The notes under the pieces: model-generated | Told to the model about the DNA's origin: nothing | The model's input: only the letters and a program-made list of their open reading frames with translations | Database searches by the model: none | From: an uncultured Clostridia bacterium | GTDB lineage: Bacteria; Bacillota; Clostridia; Lachnospirales; CAG-274 | Length of the DNA: 64,000 nt | Assembly (NCBI GenBank): GCA_944381435.1 | Contig: CALWLD010000009.1 | Coordinates: forward strand, 1 to 64,000 | Direction of reading: 5' to 3' | Shown: one piece after another, positions 17,917 through 26,739 of the stretch | Position numbering within the stretch: position 1 is the first letter of the stretch | Layout of the letters: the number at the start of each line of letters is the position of its first letter | Program-made: the position numbers and the translations under genes

Positions 17917-19006
17917 TTTTTAACCCCCTTATTTTAGCAACTGTGTATAAAGCTAAAGGTAAAATAACTATATAAAAAATGCCAAAAGTTAAATAAAATT
18001 TATCCATTAACATATAAACTTCTGTTATGTTAGCTGGTAAAAAAGAAATAATGTATATAACAGGTATGCAAATACATATAAAGGTTGTATGTGTACCTAT
18101 CTTGGCTATATCTTTAAATATTAAAGAAGAGAAAAATATGCCAGCGTTAACCATCATAAATATAGATATTATCCAAAAAGTCATTATAAGAGCATCTTGC
18201 CTTTCTATAAAAGAGCCAGGCAGGTCTATTGTATCCATAATTTCTAAAACAGGCCACATTTGATGAGCTATGTCATATTTTCCAAACCTTGCTATAGTTA
18301 TTGTTGTTATGGCAGTCATTATTAAGCCTACAGTTATTATTGCGCCTATAGTTGCCTTTTGTATCTTTTCTTTTTCTCTAACATAAGGATAAACTAAAAA
18401 GATAAACTCTATCCCTGTAAAATAAAATATCATATAACCGCTACCTTCTAAAGCTTTTTTAGCCTCTATCTCTTTAAAAAAAGGTTTTAAATTAGAAAAA
18501 TCTATATCAAATATAGCTATGAAAAAAACAAAGGCTAAAGGGATAAAAACAACAAAAACAAGTATTTCTGCTATACGCCCTCTTGCCTCATAGCCTTTGC
18601 TTGCCATAAAGCCACATAATGCTAACATAGAAAAAGATATTACCCAAAAAGGTGTGTTAAAAAGCATTATCTCTTTTAAAATTTCTGAAAAAATACGTAT
18701 TTCCATAGCAACGCCTATCATTATTTTTATAATAAAGCCAAAGCTTATTATTATGCCTAAAGGTTTTCCTAAAATTTTACAGGTATAATCTACAAAATTA
18801 TCATTAGGGTATATTTTAGCTACATTATTTATTACCATTAAAAAGAAAATAGATAAAACTAAGCCAACTAAAATAAGCAACCAACCGTTTTGTCCACCAA
18901 AATATACTGCTTTTTGAGGTAATATAGTTATGCCCATACCAAAAATATCTAAAATTAAAAGTAGCTTTAATTGTCTTATAGTTATAAAGTTATTATCAGA
19001 AAACAC
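17903..19006 (-). CDS. gerB: Spore germination permease, GerB (GerAB) family
   Basis: This is the integral membrane B subunit of the receptor, about 367 aa with about ten membrane segments across its whole length, an APC-superfamily-like fold thought to bind the germinant. The family N-terminus (ITIRQLKLLLILDIFGMGI) is present. AGGAGG allows a GTG start at 19006 (spacing 7) or a TTG at 19009 (spacing 4); I prefer 19006. It lies between gerA (8-11 bases) and gerC (overlapping). The germinant cannot be told from sequence. Confidence 0.9.
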   Translation of the reverse strand: MFSDNNFITIRQLKLLLILDIFGMGITILPQKAVYFGGQNGWLLILVGLVLSIFFLMVINNVAKIYPNDNFVDYTCKILGKPLGIIISFGFIIKIMIGVAMEIRIFSEILKEIMLFNTPFWVISFSMLALCGFMASKGYEARGRIAEILVFVVFIPLAFVFFIAIFDIDFSNLKPFFKEIEAKKALEGSGYMIFYFTGIEFIFLVYPYVREKEKIQKATIGAIITVGLIMTAITTITIARFGKYDIAHQMWPVLEIMDTIDLPGSFIERQDALIMTFWIISIFMMVNAGIFFSSLIFKDIAKIGTHTTFICICIPVIYIISFLPANITEVYMLMDKFYLTFGIFYIVILPLALYTVAKIRGLKNETI

Positions 19007-19017
19007 CAATACCCCTC

Positions 19018-20532
19018 CTAGTTAATATCTTCTTTTTTATTTTTTTTAAGGCTTAACCTTGTCTTTTGGCTATCTTTAGCAAAAATAGGTCTTTTACGGA
19101 GCATAAAAATAGGTAATTTTATTAATGTATCTTTAATGTCGTTAAGCCCGTATTTTTTTACAGACACAAAAGGGTATAAATAAGGTATACCAAAGCTTTT
19201 TAAAGTTACAAGATGGATAAGGCAAACTAAAATAGCTAGCCAAAAACCAAAAAAGCCAAGCAAAGAAGAAAGCAGTATTATAAAATATTTAATAAGCCTA
19301 TATCCTGCAACAAGGGCAACGCTAGGTATGGCAAAGCTACATATAGCAGTAAGGGCTATAACGATTACAACAATAGGGCTTACAATGCCTGCTTCAACAG
19401 CAGCTTGTCCTATTATAATACCTCCAACTATGCCAAGGGTAGAGCCTATAGCGGTGGGCATTCTTATACCTGCCTCTTTTAAGGTTTCAAAGGCAAGCTC
19501 CATTAAGATTATTTCAACAACGGCGGGGATAGGGACAGTTTTTCTAGCTTCTGCCATTTTCAAAATAAGCTCCATAGGTATCATAGCAGGGTGATATACT
19601 GCTATTGCTATATATAGCCCAGGAAGGCAAACAGCTAAAAAACCTGCAATGTATCTTATTATCCTTACAAAGCTCATTATTTCAAAACGTTGGTAATAAT
19701 CTTCTGAAGATTGATAAAAGCTAGCTAATATAGTAGGAACTATTATAACAAAAGGGCTGTTATCAACTATTATTGCAATGCGCCCCTCTAAAAGGGCAGC
19801 AGCTACCTTATCTGGCCTTTCTGTTAGTTGCATTTGAGGGAAAGGGGATTTATAATCATCTTCTATAAATTGCTCTATATATCCGCTATCTAGTATGCCA
19901 TCTATATCTATCATATCAAGGCGTTTTTCTACTTCCCTTAAAATTTCATCACGAGCTATATCTTCCATATACATTATGCCAACATCTGTTTTGCTTCTTT
20001 TGCCTATTCTTATTTGTTTTAATTTTAAATTAGTATCTCTTATTCTTCTTCTTATTAAAACTGTGTTTACCCTAAAAGTTTCTGTAAAGGCCTCTTTAGA
20101 ACCTTGCACCACAACCTCTGTATCAGGGGTAGAAACACTTCTCCTAGGAAAGCCTTTTGTAGATAAAATGATAGCCTTATCAAAGCCGTCTATTAATAAA
20201 AGAGTGTTACCCGATAATATTTCATCTATAACTTTTTCAAAATCACTTTCTTCAAAAAAATCGGCAGTTGCTATGCCTCCATTTTTTAAGGCTTCAAATA
20301 TATTTTCCTTAAGCTCATTACCAGTTGGTTTAACTTGTCTTATATCTATCATAAGTATGTCTATAAGCTCATCGATAAAAGCTCTATCTGTCATTACATC
20401 TATATAGCTTATATAAATATTTGTTTCTCTATTTTCTCCAACAGGGAATTTTCTTTTAACTATATCGCCAAAATTTTTAAACCTTGCATCTAAATATTTT
20501 ATATTTTCATCTATATTTTTATTTATATACAA
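19018..20532 (-). CDS. gerA: Spore germination protein, GerA (GerAA) family
   Basis: The 504-aa A subunit has a soluble N-terminal domain to about residue 290 and then about five membrane segments (from VRIIRYIAGFLAVCLPGLYIA onward). It carries typical GerA blocks: LIDGFDKAIIL, SVSTPDTEVVVQGSKEAFTE, LLEGRIAIIVDNSPF. The only well-placed start is TTG at 20532, seven bases after GGAGG. It is the first gene of the operon. Forespore sigma-G control is expected from the family, but I could not identify a convincing promoter. Confidence 0.93.
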   Translation of the reverse strand: MYINKNIDENIKYLDARFKNFGDIVKRKFPVGENRETNIYISYIDVMTDRAFIDELIDILMIDIRQVKPTGNELKENIFEALKNGGIATADFFEESDFEKVIDEILSGNTLLLIDGFDKAIILSTKGFPRRSVSTPDTEVVVQGSKEAFTETFRVNTVLIRRRIRDTNLKLKQIRIGKRSKTDVGIMYMEDIARDEILREVEKRLDMIDIDGILDSGYIEQFIEDDYKSPFPQMQLTERPDKVAAALLEGRIAIIVDNSPFVIIVPTILASFYQSSEDYYQRFEIMSFVRIIRYIAGFLAVCLPGLYIAIAVYHPAMIPMELILKMAEARKTVPIPAVVEIILMELAFETLKEAGIRMPTAIGSTLGIVGGIIIGQAAVEAGIVSPIVVIVIALTAICSFAIPSVALVAGYRLIKYFIILLSSLLGFFGFWLAILVCLIHLVTLKSFGIPYLYPFVSVKKYGLNDIKDTLIKLPIFMLRKRPIFAKDSQKTRLSLKKNKKEDIN

Positions 20533-20566
20533 TATTTTCCCTCCTATATTAAGTTTTATTTATACA

Positions 20567-20586
20567 ATTAAGGTATGACTTAATAT
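20567..20586. repeat. Small palindrome, partner of 25818-25837
   Basis: AATTAAG-GTATGA-CTTAATA in the leader of gerA on the minus strand shares about 20 of 22 bases with the site at 25814-25835. Function is unknown. Confidence 0.45.
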
Positions 20587-20743
20587 TTTAGAACAAAAAT
20601 TATAAACGTGGTTTTTGTTTTAAATTTTGTGAATAAAATATTTAGGAATACCTGTTTTTGAATATAAAATATTCAAAAAATTGATTATAGCTTTAGCTTT
20701 TACCAATATTTTTTAATTTATACATAATAAGTTATATTAAATA

Positions 20744-20773
20744 TTGGACTTTTTTTTAATTTTAATGTAGAAT
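20744..20773 (+). promoter_or_regulatory. Possible sigma-A promoter of the GNAT gene
   Basis: TTGGAC (20744-20749) and TAGAAT (20768-20773) are separated by 18 bases, about 30 bases before the start codon. The match is moderate in a very AT-rich region. Confidence 0.4.
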
Positions 20774-20802
20774 ATAAATATATCTATTAGGAGGTAATGT
20801 TT

Positions 20803-21300
20803 ATGCAAAATATAGATTTTGATAGCATTTATGAAATTTTAGAAAGTTCCTTTGAACCTTTTTTACATAGAGGTTATGAAAGACAAAAACAGCTTTTAAA
20901 CAAAGAAGATTATAACTTAATAGTTCATAAAGAAGATGGTAAAATTTTAGGGTTTTTAAGCTATTACAACATAGAGCCAAGCCTTTTATTTGTAGAACAT
21001 TTTGCAGTTAGCCCACAGGCTAGAGGAAAGGGGATAGGTAGCAAAATATTTGATGAGCTTTTAAAGCTAGAAGGAGATAAGGTGCTAGAGGTAGAGCCAC
21101 CTCATACAGAAATAGATAAAAAAAGGATAAAACTATATGAAAGCTTTGGGCTTATATTTCACGAAGAAGAATATTACCAGCCACCTTATAACAAAGGAGA
21201 TGATAAAACAAGGCTTCATATTATGTGCTCTAAAAGCCTTGATAAAAATACATTTGATAACATAGTAAATAAAATTTACAAGAAGGTTTATGATTTATAG
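20803..21300 (+). CDS. GNAT-family N-acetyltransferase
   Basis: This 165-aa protein has the acetyl-CoA-binding loop of the GNAT fold (VSPQARGKGIGSKIFDEL, about residues 70-87) after the beta-strand LFVEHFAV, and ends with a YESFGL element typical of the fold. The acceptor is unknown. The start at ATG 20803 is eight bases after AGGAGG; an ATG at 20797 is too close. It is 11 bases upstream of the YesL-like gene and may form a unit with it. Confidence 0.85.
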   Translation: MQNIDFDSIYEILESSFEPFLHRGYERQKQLLNKEDYNLIVHKEDGKILGFLSYYNIEPSLLFVEHFAVSPQARGKGIGSKIFDELLKLEGDKVLEVEPPHTEIDKKRIKLYESFGLIFHEEEYYQPPYNKGDDKTRLHIMCSKSLDKNTFDNIVNKIYKKVYDL

Positions 21301-21311
21301 GGGGCGTTTAT

Positions 21312-21992
21312 TTGAAAGAGTATTTTAACATAGAGCGTATAATGACTTTTTGTAATTATATATTTTATTTTTTATGTATAGATTTATTATGCGTAGCTTT
21401 AAATATACCTTTAGTTTTATTTATAGTATTTATAGGTATAAAACAGGTAGCAACATATTTACCTTTGTTTATATTATGCTTAATACCTATGCCTATATCT
21501 TTTTGTGCTAGTTTTTATTCTATGGCAAAACTTATAAAAAACAAAGACTTAAATGTTTTTAAAGATTTTTTTAAAGGTATAAAAAATAGCTTTTTTCAGG
21601 CTACGTTTATAGGAATAATTTATTTAATATTAATTTTTATATTATCTAATAATATAATTTATGTTTTAAAAAATAACATTAGCTTAAGCTTATTATTCTT
21701 TTTTATAGTTTTTCTTGCTTTTGTTATATTATCTAGCATAAATTCATTTTTGTTAATAAGTAAGTTTTCTATAAAAACAACACAAATTTTAAAATATTCC
21801 TTTATAATAACTTTTACAAGACCAACTTTAACCCTTGCAAACGGATTTTGCCTTGTTTTTTCTACATATGTATTTACTTTATATCCTATACAAATGTTTT
21901 TCTTTATATTTAGCTTAAATTCTTTTTTTATTTGGTTAATCAATAGGCATTTTTTAGCTTATTTAGAAGAAAAAAGCTATGAAAATAAGTAA
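21312..21992 (+). CDS. YesL-like (DUF624) membrane protein
   Basis: The 226-aa protein has about five membrane segments and the N-terminal pattern of the DUF624/YesL family (YFNIERIMTFCNYIFYFLCIDLLC). These proteins are often encoded beside lplB/ytcP/lipO-type sugar transporters, and one starts 340 bases downstream here. The role of the family is not established. The start is TTG at 21312, after GGGGG at 21299-21304. The stop codon lies inside the stem of the terminator that follows. Confidence 0.7.
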   Translation: MKEYFNIERIMTFCNYIFYFLCIDLLCVALNIPLVLFIVFIGIKQVATYLPLFILCLIPMPISFCASFYSMAKLIKNKDLNVFKDFFKGIKNSFFQATFIGIIYLILIFILSNNIIYVLKNNISLSLLFFFIVFLAFVILSSINSFLLISKFSIKTTQILKYSFIITFTRPTLTLANGFCLVFSTYVFTLYPIQMFFFIFSLNSFFIWLINRHFLAYLEEKSYENK

Positions 21993-22016
21993 ATTTTTAC
22001 TTATTTTCATAGCTTT
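21973..22016 (+). terminator. Terminator after the YesL-like gene
   Basis: A perfect 20-bp stem AAGCTATGAAAATAAGTAAA with a short T loop is followed by TAATTTTTTC. The coding stop lies within the first arm. Confidence 0.85.
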
Positions 22017-22141
22017 AATTTTTTCAAGAAAATATCAATATGCACAATGAATGACGTAAAAAATTAGATAAAATGCTACAAAAATATTAAATACACATTT
22101 ATAAAAAATTACCAAAGTTGTTATTTTTTATAAAAAAGTGA

Positions 22142-22169
22142 TTGAATATGTTATTTTTTGTGATATAAT
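22142..22169 (+). promoter_or_regulatory. Sigma-A promoter of the ABC transporter operon, with downstream inverted repeat
   Basis: TTGAAT (22142-22147) and TATAAT (22164-22169) are separated by 16 bases. The predicted leader is about 155 bases. It contains an inverted repeat TGCTAAAAT / ATTTTAGCA at 22200-22228 that could be an operator or leader structure. No regulator gene is adjacent. Confidence 0.6.
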
Positions 22170-22333
22170 ATATAACATAGATTAAACTTATCTAATAGTT
22201 GCTAAAATTATTTATAGTTATTTTAGCATAAAAATATATCTTTACATTTTTTCAATCATTATCTAAAGCTTAATTTAATATATTAAATTATATATTATTT
22301 AAGTAATATTTCAAAAGTTAGGGGGAGTTAATA

Positions 22334-23272
22334 TTGAATAAAAGAAAGAAAAAGTTTTTGACAAGAGATGATATAGAGCTAACGTTATTATCCTTACCTA
22401 CACTTATTTGGTTTATAATATTTAGTTTTATCCCTATGATAGGTATATTGATAGCCTTTAAAGATTTTAGGATATTGCCAGGGCAAGGTTTTATAGGAAG
22501 CCTTATATCTAGCGAAAATGTAGGGCTTAAAAACTTTGAATTTTTATTTAAAACACCAGATGCTGCTATAATAATAAGAAACACTGTTTTATACAATATT
22601 TTATTTATTATTATAGGTACAGTTATTCCTGTTGTTTTAGCTATAGCTATAACACAGCTTTATAGCAAAAAGCTTGCAAAAGTATGTCAAACTGCTATGT
22701 TTTTACCTCACTTTTTATCTTGGGTTGTTGTTAGTTATTTTGTTTTTTCATTTTTAAGCTATGACAAAGGGATATTTAACCAAATCCTAGTTAAGTTTGG
22801 CAAAGAACCTGTACAATGGTATATGGAAAATAAATATTGGCCTTATATAATTATTTTTATGAATACCTGGAAGGGAATGGGCTATGGTATGGTTGTATAT
22901 TTAGCTGCCATAACAGGTATTGACCAAAGCTATTATGAGGCAGCACTTATTGATGGGGCTAAAAAATGGGACCAAATAAAATATATTACAATCCCGCTTA
23001 TTAAGCCTATTATAATAATTATGTTTATTATGGCTGTTGGTAACATATTTAAGTCAGACTTTGGTTTATTCTATCAAGTACCAAGAAACTCAGGCTTATT
23101 ATTTAACACAACTGCTACCATTGATACTTACGTATATAAAGCTATTGAAGGTACAGGTAGTATGGCTATGAGCTCTGCTGCTAGCTTTTTACAATCTGTT
23201 ATCGGCTGTATAACTATAATTATAGCTAATGCAATAGTTAAAAAAATAGATGGCGAAAATGGTCTTTTCTAG
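22334..23272 (+). CDS. Carbohydrate ABC transporter permease, LplB type
   Basis: This 312-aa permease of the CUT1 class has six membrane segments. The EAA loop that contacts the ATPase reads YYEAALIDGAKKWDQIKYITIP (about residues 195-217). The start is TTG at 22334 after GGGGGAG. It is the first gene of a three-gene unit with the second permease and the binding lipoprotein. No ATPase gene is present, as is usual for this subclass, which shares an MsmX-like ATPase encoded elsewhere. By family the substrate is probably a complex or plant-derived oligosaccharide, but it cannot be read here. Confidence 0.88.
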   Translation: MNKRKKKFLTRDDIELTLLSLPTLIWFIIFSFIPMIGILIAFKDFRILPGQGFIGSLISSENVGLKNFEFLFKTPDAAIIIRNTVLYNILFIIIGTVIPVVLAIAITQLYSKKLAKVCQTAMFLPHFLSWVVVSYFVFSFLSYDKGIFNQILVKFGKEPVQWYMENKYWPYIIIFMNTWKGMGYGMVVYLAAITGIDQSYYEAALIDGAKKWDQIKYITIPLIKPIIIIMFIMAVGNIFKSDFGLFYQVPRNSGLLFNTTATIDTYVYKAIEGTGSMAMSSAASFLQSVIGCITIIIANAIVKKIDGENGLF

Positions 23273-23283
23273 GAGGTGGATAT

Positions 23284-24213
23284 ATGAAATCGAATAAAAC
23301 TAAATTAGGTGGCTTTGAAAAATTTAACCGTGTATCACCTTCTGCAAATGTAACAATATCTATAGTTTTTATACTTTTAGCTATTGTATGTATTTTGCCT
23401 ATAATATTGGTGTTTATGGTATCTATTAGCTCAGAAAAATCTATACAAAACTTAGGTTATAGGTTTTGGCCAGGAGAATTTTCTTCTCAGGCTTATAGCT
23501 ATCTGGCAGAATCTAAAGATAGCATACTTAGGTCTTTTGGTGTATCTATATTAGTTACTGTCTTAGGTACTATAATAGGGCTTATATTAAACACGACTAT
23601 CGCTTATGCATTATCGAGAAAAAACTTTAAATTTAAGTCGTTTTTTACTTGGGTTATATTTATACCTATGTTATTTAACGGTGGTATGATATCATCTTAT
23701 ATAGTTATATCTACTATGTTAAATTTAAAAGATACTATTTGGGCTTTGATATTGCCTATGGCTGTGTCGTCTTTTAATATTATTATTTTAAGAACATTTT
23801 TTCAAACAACAATACCAGATTCTCTTATAGAATCGGCTAAGCTAGACGGAGCTAACCAGCTTAGGATTTTTACAACTATTGTTTTACCTATATCCTTACC
23901 AGCTATTGCTACCATAGGCTTGTTCCTTACATTTGCCTACTGGAACGACTGGTACAATGCACTTTTATATATAGATAACAATAGCTTAATACCTATACAA
24001 GCTCTTCTAAATAGAATACAAGGTGATATTGAATTTATGAACTCTAACGTATCTTTATTAGGTGCATCTGCTGCAGATATTATTGATAAATTACCTTCAG
24101 AATCTGTAAGAATGGCTATAGTTGTTGTTGTTGTTTTACCTATTGCTTGCTCTTATCCGTTTTTCCAAAAATATTTTATTTCAGGTTTAACAATAGGTGC
24201 AGTTAAAGAATAA
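23284..24213 (+). CDS. Carbohydrate ABC transporter permease, YtcP/LplC type
   Basis: The 309-aa partner permease has six membrane segments and the EAA motif LIESAKLDGANQLRIFTTIVLP (about residues 180-201). It ends in the conserved KYFISGLTIGAVKE of the YtcP group. It starts 11 bases after the previous permease, with AGGAGG. The gene upstream encodes its heterodimer partner. Confidence 0.9.
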   Translation: MKSNKTKLGGFEKFNRVSPSANVTISIVFILLAIVCILPIILVFMVSISSEKSIQNLGYRFWPGEFSSQAYSYLAESKDSILRSFGVSILVTVLGTIIGLILNTTIAYALSRKNFKFKSFFTWVIFIPMLFNGGMISSYIVISTMLNLKDTIWALILPMAVSSFNIIILRTFFQTTIPDSLIESAKLDGANQLRIFTTIVLPISLPAIATIGLFLTFAYWNDWYNALLYIDNNSLIPIQALLNRIQGDIEFMNSNVSLLGASAADIIDKLPSESVRMAIVVVVVLPIACSYPFFQKYFISGLTIGAVKE

Positions 24214-24282
24214 ATTATTAATATGATACTAATCTATCTTAAGATAGTTTAATATAATTTTTTTAGAAAAGAGGTTTTGTTT

Positions 24283-25752
24283 ATGTTAAAAAACGTAATT
24301 AAAAAATCATTAGCTTTAGCTATAACAGGCTCTTTGTTAGTAGGTTCTTTAGTAGGTTGTACCTCAAAAACAGATACATCTACTACAGATAATAAAACAG
24401 AGGCTAACAAAGAAGCAAGCTCAGATGAACCTGTAGATTTAATATGGTGGACTATAGGTAATGAGCCTAAAGATTATCAATTAGTTAGCGAAGAAATTAA
24501 CAAGTATACTAGAGAAAAGTTAAATGTTAATTTACAAATTAAATATGCTAGCTGGGGCGAATATAACACAAAAATGTCTAAGATAGTACAAAGCGGTGAG
24601 CCATTTGACATTGCTTTTACATCTGGCATTGAAAACTACCAAGACTTATTAAACAAAGGTTATTTTATGGACTTAACAGAGCTTTTACCAACAGTAACTC
24701 CAGCTTTATATGATTTTGTACCAGAAGATTTATGGACTGGTGTTACTATCGATGGCAAAATCTTAGGTGTGCCTGCTTATAAAGATTCTGCTCAAGCTCA
24801 ATATTGGATTTGGGATAAAGCTACAGTAGAAGAGCTTGGCATAGACTATGAAAACATTGAAACATTACAAGATTTAGAGCCTGTTTTACAAAAAATGAAA
24901 GAGGCTAAACCTAACGAATATCCTTTAATCCTTAATGCTAACGAAGGTATTAACGGTTTCCACGCTGCTATAAATGGATATGACGAAATAGTTGTAAAAC
25001 CTGCTATAGGTATATCTTATTTTGATGATACTGCTAAAGTTGTTGGTATTTGGGAACAAGAAAACGTTTTAGAAAATTTAAGAATTTTACACAGCTGGTT
25101 TAACAAAGGTTATATAAACCCAGATGCTGCTACCTTATTAGAGCTACCTAAAACACGTGTTTTATCTGCTGCTCAATCTTTTGAAGGTGGCTGGAAAGAT
25201 ACAGAAATAGGTCATAAATTCTTTGGCCCTGCATATTCTACAAGAACAATACAAGGCTCTTTCTTATCTATATCTGCAGGTTGTAAAAACCCAGAAGCTG
25301 CTTTAAAAGTTATAGAGCTTGTTAACACAGATGAATACTTTAGAAACCTTTTAGCTTTTGGTATAGAAGGTGTACATTATGAAAAAACAGGTGATAACAC
25401 TATTAAAAAATTAAATGATAAATACGAAGCTCCTGCTTATACACAAGGTACATTCTTTAATATGTATGTACAAGAGCCAAACCCAGCAGACCAATGGCAA
25501 AAATTACAAGAATTACAAGAAACTGCTTTTGCATCTCCTGTATTAGGTTTTACATTTGATTCTAGCAGTGTACAAAACCAAATATCTGCTTGTGCTAACA
25601 TAGAAGCTAAATATAACAGCTCTTTAATTACAGGCTCTGCTAACCCTGATGAAGTTTTACCACAGATGATTGAAGAATTAAATGCGGCAGGCTATCAAGA
25701 TATTATAGCAGAAGCTCAAAGACAAGTTGATGAATTTTTAGCTAATAAATAA
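24283..25752 (+). CDS. Extracellular sugar-binding lipoprotein (LipO-like, DUF3502)
   Basis: The 489-aa binding protein of the transporter carries a signal peptide with lipobox LVGC (Cys26). A family-1 solute-binding domain starts at DLIWWTIGNEPKDY. The C-terminal region (about 400-489; QEPNPADQWQKLQELQE, then LGFTFDSSSVQNQISACANI) is the DUF3502 type seen in LipO. The start is ATG 24283; an in-frame TTG six bases upstream is less likely given AAGAGG at 24269-24274. Codon use is smoother than in neighbours (more CTT, CCA and ACA), as in a highly expressed gene. Confidence 0.9.
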   Translation: MLKNVIKKSLALAITGSLLVGSLVGCTSKTDTSTTDNKTEANKEASSDEPVDLIWWTIGNEPKDYQLVSEEINKYTREKLNVNLQIKYASWGEYNTKMSKIVQSGEPFDIAFTSGIENYQDLLNKGYFMDLTELLPTVTPALYDFVPEDLWTGVTIDGKILGVPAYKDSAQAQYWIWDKATVEELGIDYENIETLQDLEPVLQKMKEAKPNEYPLILNANEGINGFHAAINGYDEIVVKPAIGISYFDDTAKVVGIWEQENVLENLRILHSWFNKGYINPDAATLLELPKTRVLSAAQSFEGGWKDTEIGHKFFGPAYSTRTIQGSFLSISAGCKNPEAALKVIELVNTDEYFRNLLAFGIEGVHYEKTGDNTIKKLNDKYEAPAYTQGTFFNMYVQEPNPADQWQKLQELQETAFASPVLGFTFDSSSVQNQISACANIEAKYNSSLITGSANPDEVLPQMIEELNAAGYQDIIAEAQRQVDEFLANK

Positions 25753-25776
25753 AATTATATATTTTAATTTAAAAAC

Positions 25777-25808
25777 AAAAGGAATATTGAAATTTCAATA
25801 TTCCTTTT
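25777..25808. terminator. Bidirectional terminator
   Basis: The palindrome AAAAGGAATATTGAAA / TTTCAATATTCCTTTT lies between the convergent binding-protein and lipoprotein genes. Confidence 0.9.
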
Positions 25809-25817
25809 GTTAATACA

Positions 25818-25837
25818 ATTAAGGTATTACTTAATTT
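25818..25837. repeat. Small palindrome shared with 20567-20586
   Basis: AATTAAG-GTATTA-CTTAATT, preceded by ATAC, lies at the end of the 25838-26359 gene. A near copy (ATACAATTAAGGTATGACTT) is in the gerA upstream region. It is a 7-bp stem with a 6-base loop. Confidence 0.45.
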
Positions 25838-26359
25838 TTATAAAAACTTAAAGGTTTCAAATATACAGCTTGATTGTTCTTCAAATTTGTTTATTATTTC
25901 AAAATCGTTAGTTCCTTGTTCATAAGGGTTAGATTGTAAAGGATATATAACTACAACTCTATCATTAGATTTACCTAGCTCAATAGGTTTAGGCCCTTCT
26001 TCTTGTTGCATTTTATCCCAATAGGATATGCTCATTTCTTCTAGCATTATAATGATGCTTTCGTTTTCCTCACCTTGATAATTAACATATACCCTGTTTA
26101 TTGTTTCATCTTCTATATTTATGCTTTCTTCTTCAAAAGTAACTTTATCAGATACTATGGAAGGTAGGTTAAAAGAAAATCCTAAATTTTCATTTTCATA
26201 TAAAAATGTATCTTCTTTTAAATTATCTTTTTCAGAGGTATCTTGTGATGTTACCTCTGTGCTAGGTTCTGTTGAAGCGTTATTTTGTGTGTTAGAACAA
26301 CCTGTTGATAAGAACAAAATAGAGCTTAATACTAAACTTGTTTTTAAATAAATTTTCAT
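25838..26359 (-). CDS. Uncharacterised lipoprotein
   Basis: The 173-aa protein has a signal peptide with lipobox STGC (Cys21) and then a Ser/Thr/Glu-rich linker to about residue 50. A compact domain of about 120 residues (NENLGFSFNLPSIVSDKVTFEEE, ending SSCIFETFKFL) follows. The layout resembles small Firmicutes lipoproteins with a PsbP-like domain, but I cannot name a family. The ATG follows AGGAGG. It is a single gene with a strong terminator shared with the transporter operon. Confidence 0.65.
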   Translation of the reverse strand: MKIYLKTSLVLSSILFLSTGCSNTQNNASTEPSTEVTSQDTSEKDNLKEDTFLYENENLGFSFNLPSIVSDKVTFEEESINIEDETINRVYVNYQGEENESIIIMLEEMSISYWDKMQQEEGPKPIELGKSNDRVVVIYPLQSNPYEQGTNDFEIINKFEEQSSCIFETFKFL

Positions 26360-26441
26360 AGTAAAACCTCCTTTATTTTATAGATTAATAAAAAACAAAA
26401 AAAGTTTTAATTATTATAAAAAAATTTATTATATTACAAAA

Positions 26442-26654
26442 AAATTACTTTGTAGTAAGTAATTTGAGATTGGCGACAAAGTTGACAATCTTTTTGTAAT
26501 TTTTAAATTTTTTTGGTTTAAGGCAAGGTTTTTGTAATTATCTAAACCCACCCACCACCCTATGGGGGGACACCTAGCACCAGTGACCTATGGCTTAAAT
26601 TTTTAAAAAATATTTATTTTGTCTACAGTCTGAAATTACTTTGTAGTAAGTAAT
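26442..26654 (-). repeat. Dispersed intergenic element, copy B, flanked by direct repeats
   Basis: This 378-base gap holds an inverted copy of the element at 5050-5196. Read on the minus strand it has a G-rich block (GGTGGTGGGTGGG), the core (TTTAGATAATTACAAAAACC, TTGCCTTAAA, then TTTAAAAAT) and an imperfect end hairpin (26466-26490: AGATTG / CAATCT). The outer palindrome of copies A and C is replaced by a different sequence with a near-palindrome (26569-26589) and a repeated CCTATGG. The whole is flanked by direct copies of ATTACTTTGTAGTAAGTAAT at 26444-26463 and 26635-26654, each itself a 7-bp hairpin. Confidence 0.65.
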
Positions 26655-26692
26655 ATTTATTCTATTATATATAAAAATAGAGCTAAATTAAA

Positions 26693-26739
26693 AGGTATAT
26701 ATAAGAGTGAAGAAAAAATCTTCACTCTTATATATACCT
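26693..26739 (-). terminator. Terminator of the oxidoreductase operon
   Basis: A 20-bp perfect stem AGGTATATATAAGAGTGAAG surrounds an A-rich loop. On the minus strand it is followed by TTTTAATTT. It begins at the TAG stop of the alpha-beta gene. Confidence 0.88.

Noticed and set aside
22020-22140. Riboswitch in the leader region before the ABC transporter
   Set aside because: It lies upstream of the predicted promoter and shows no motif of a known riboswitch class.
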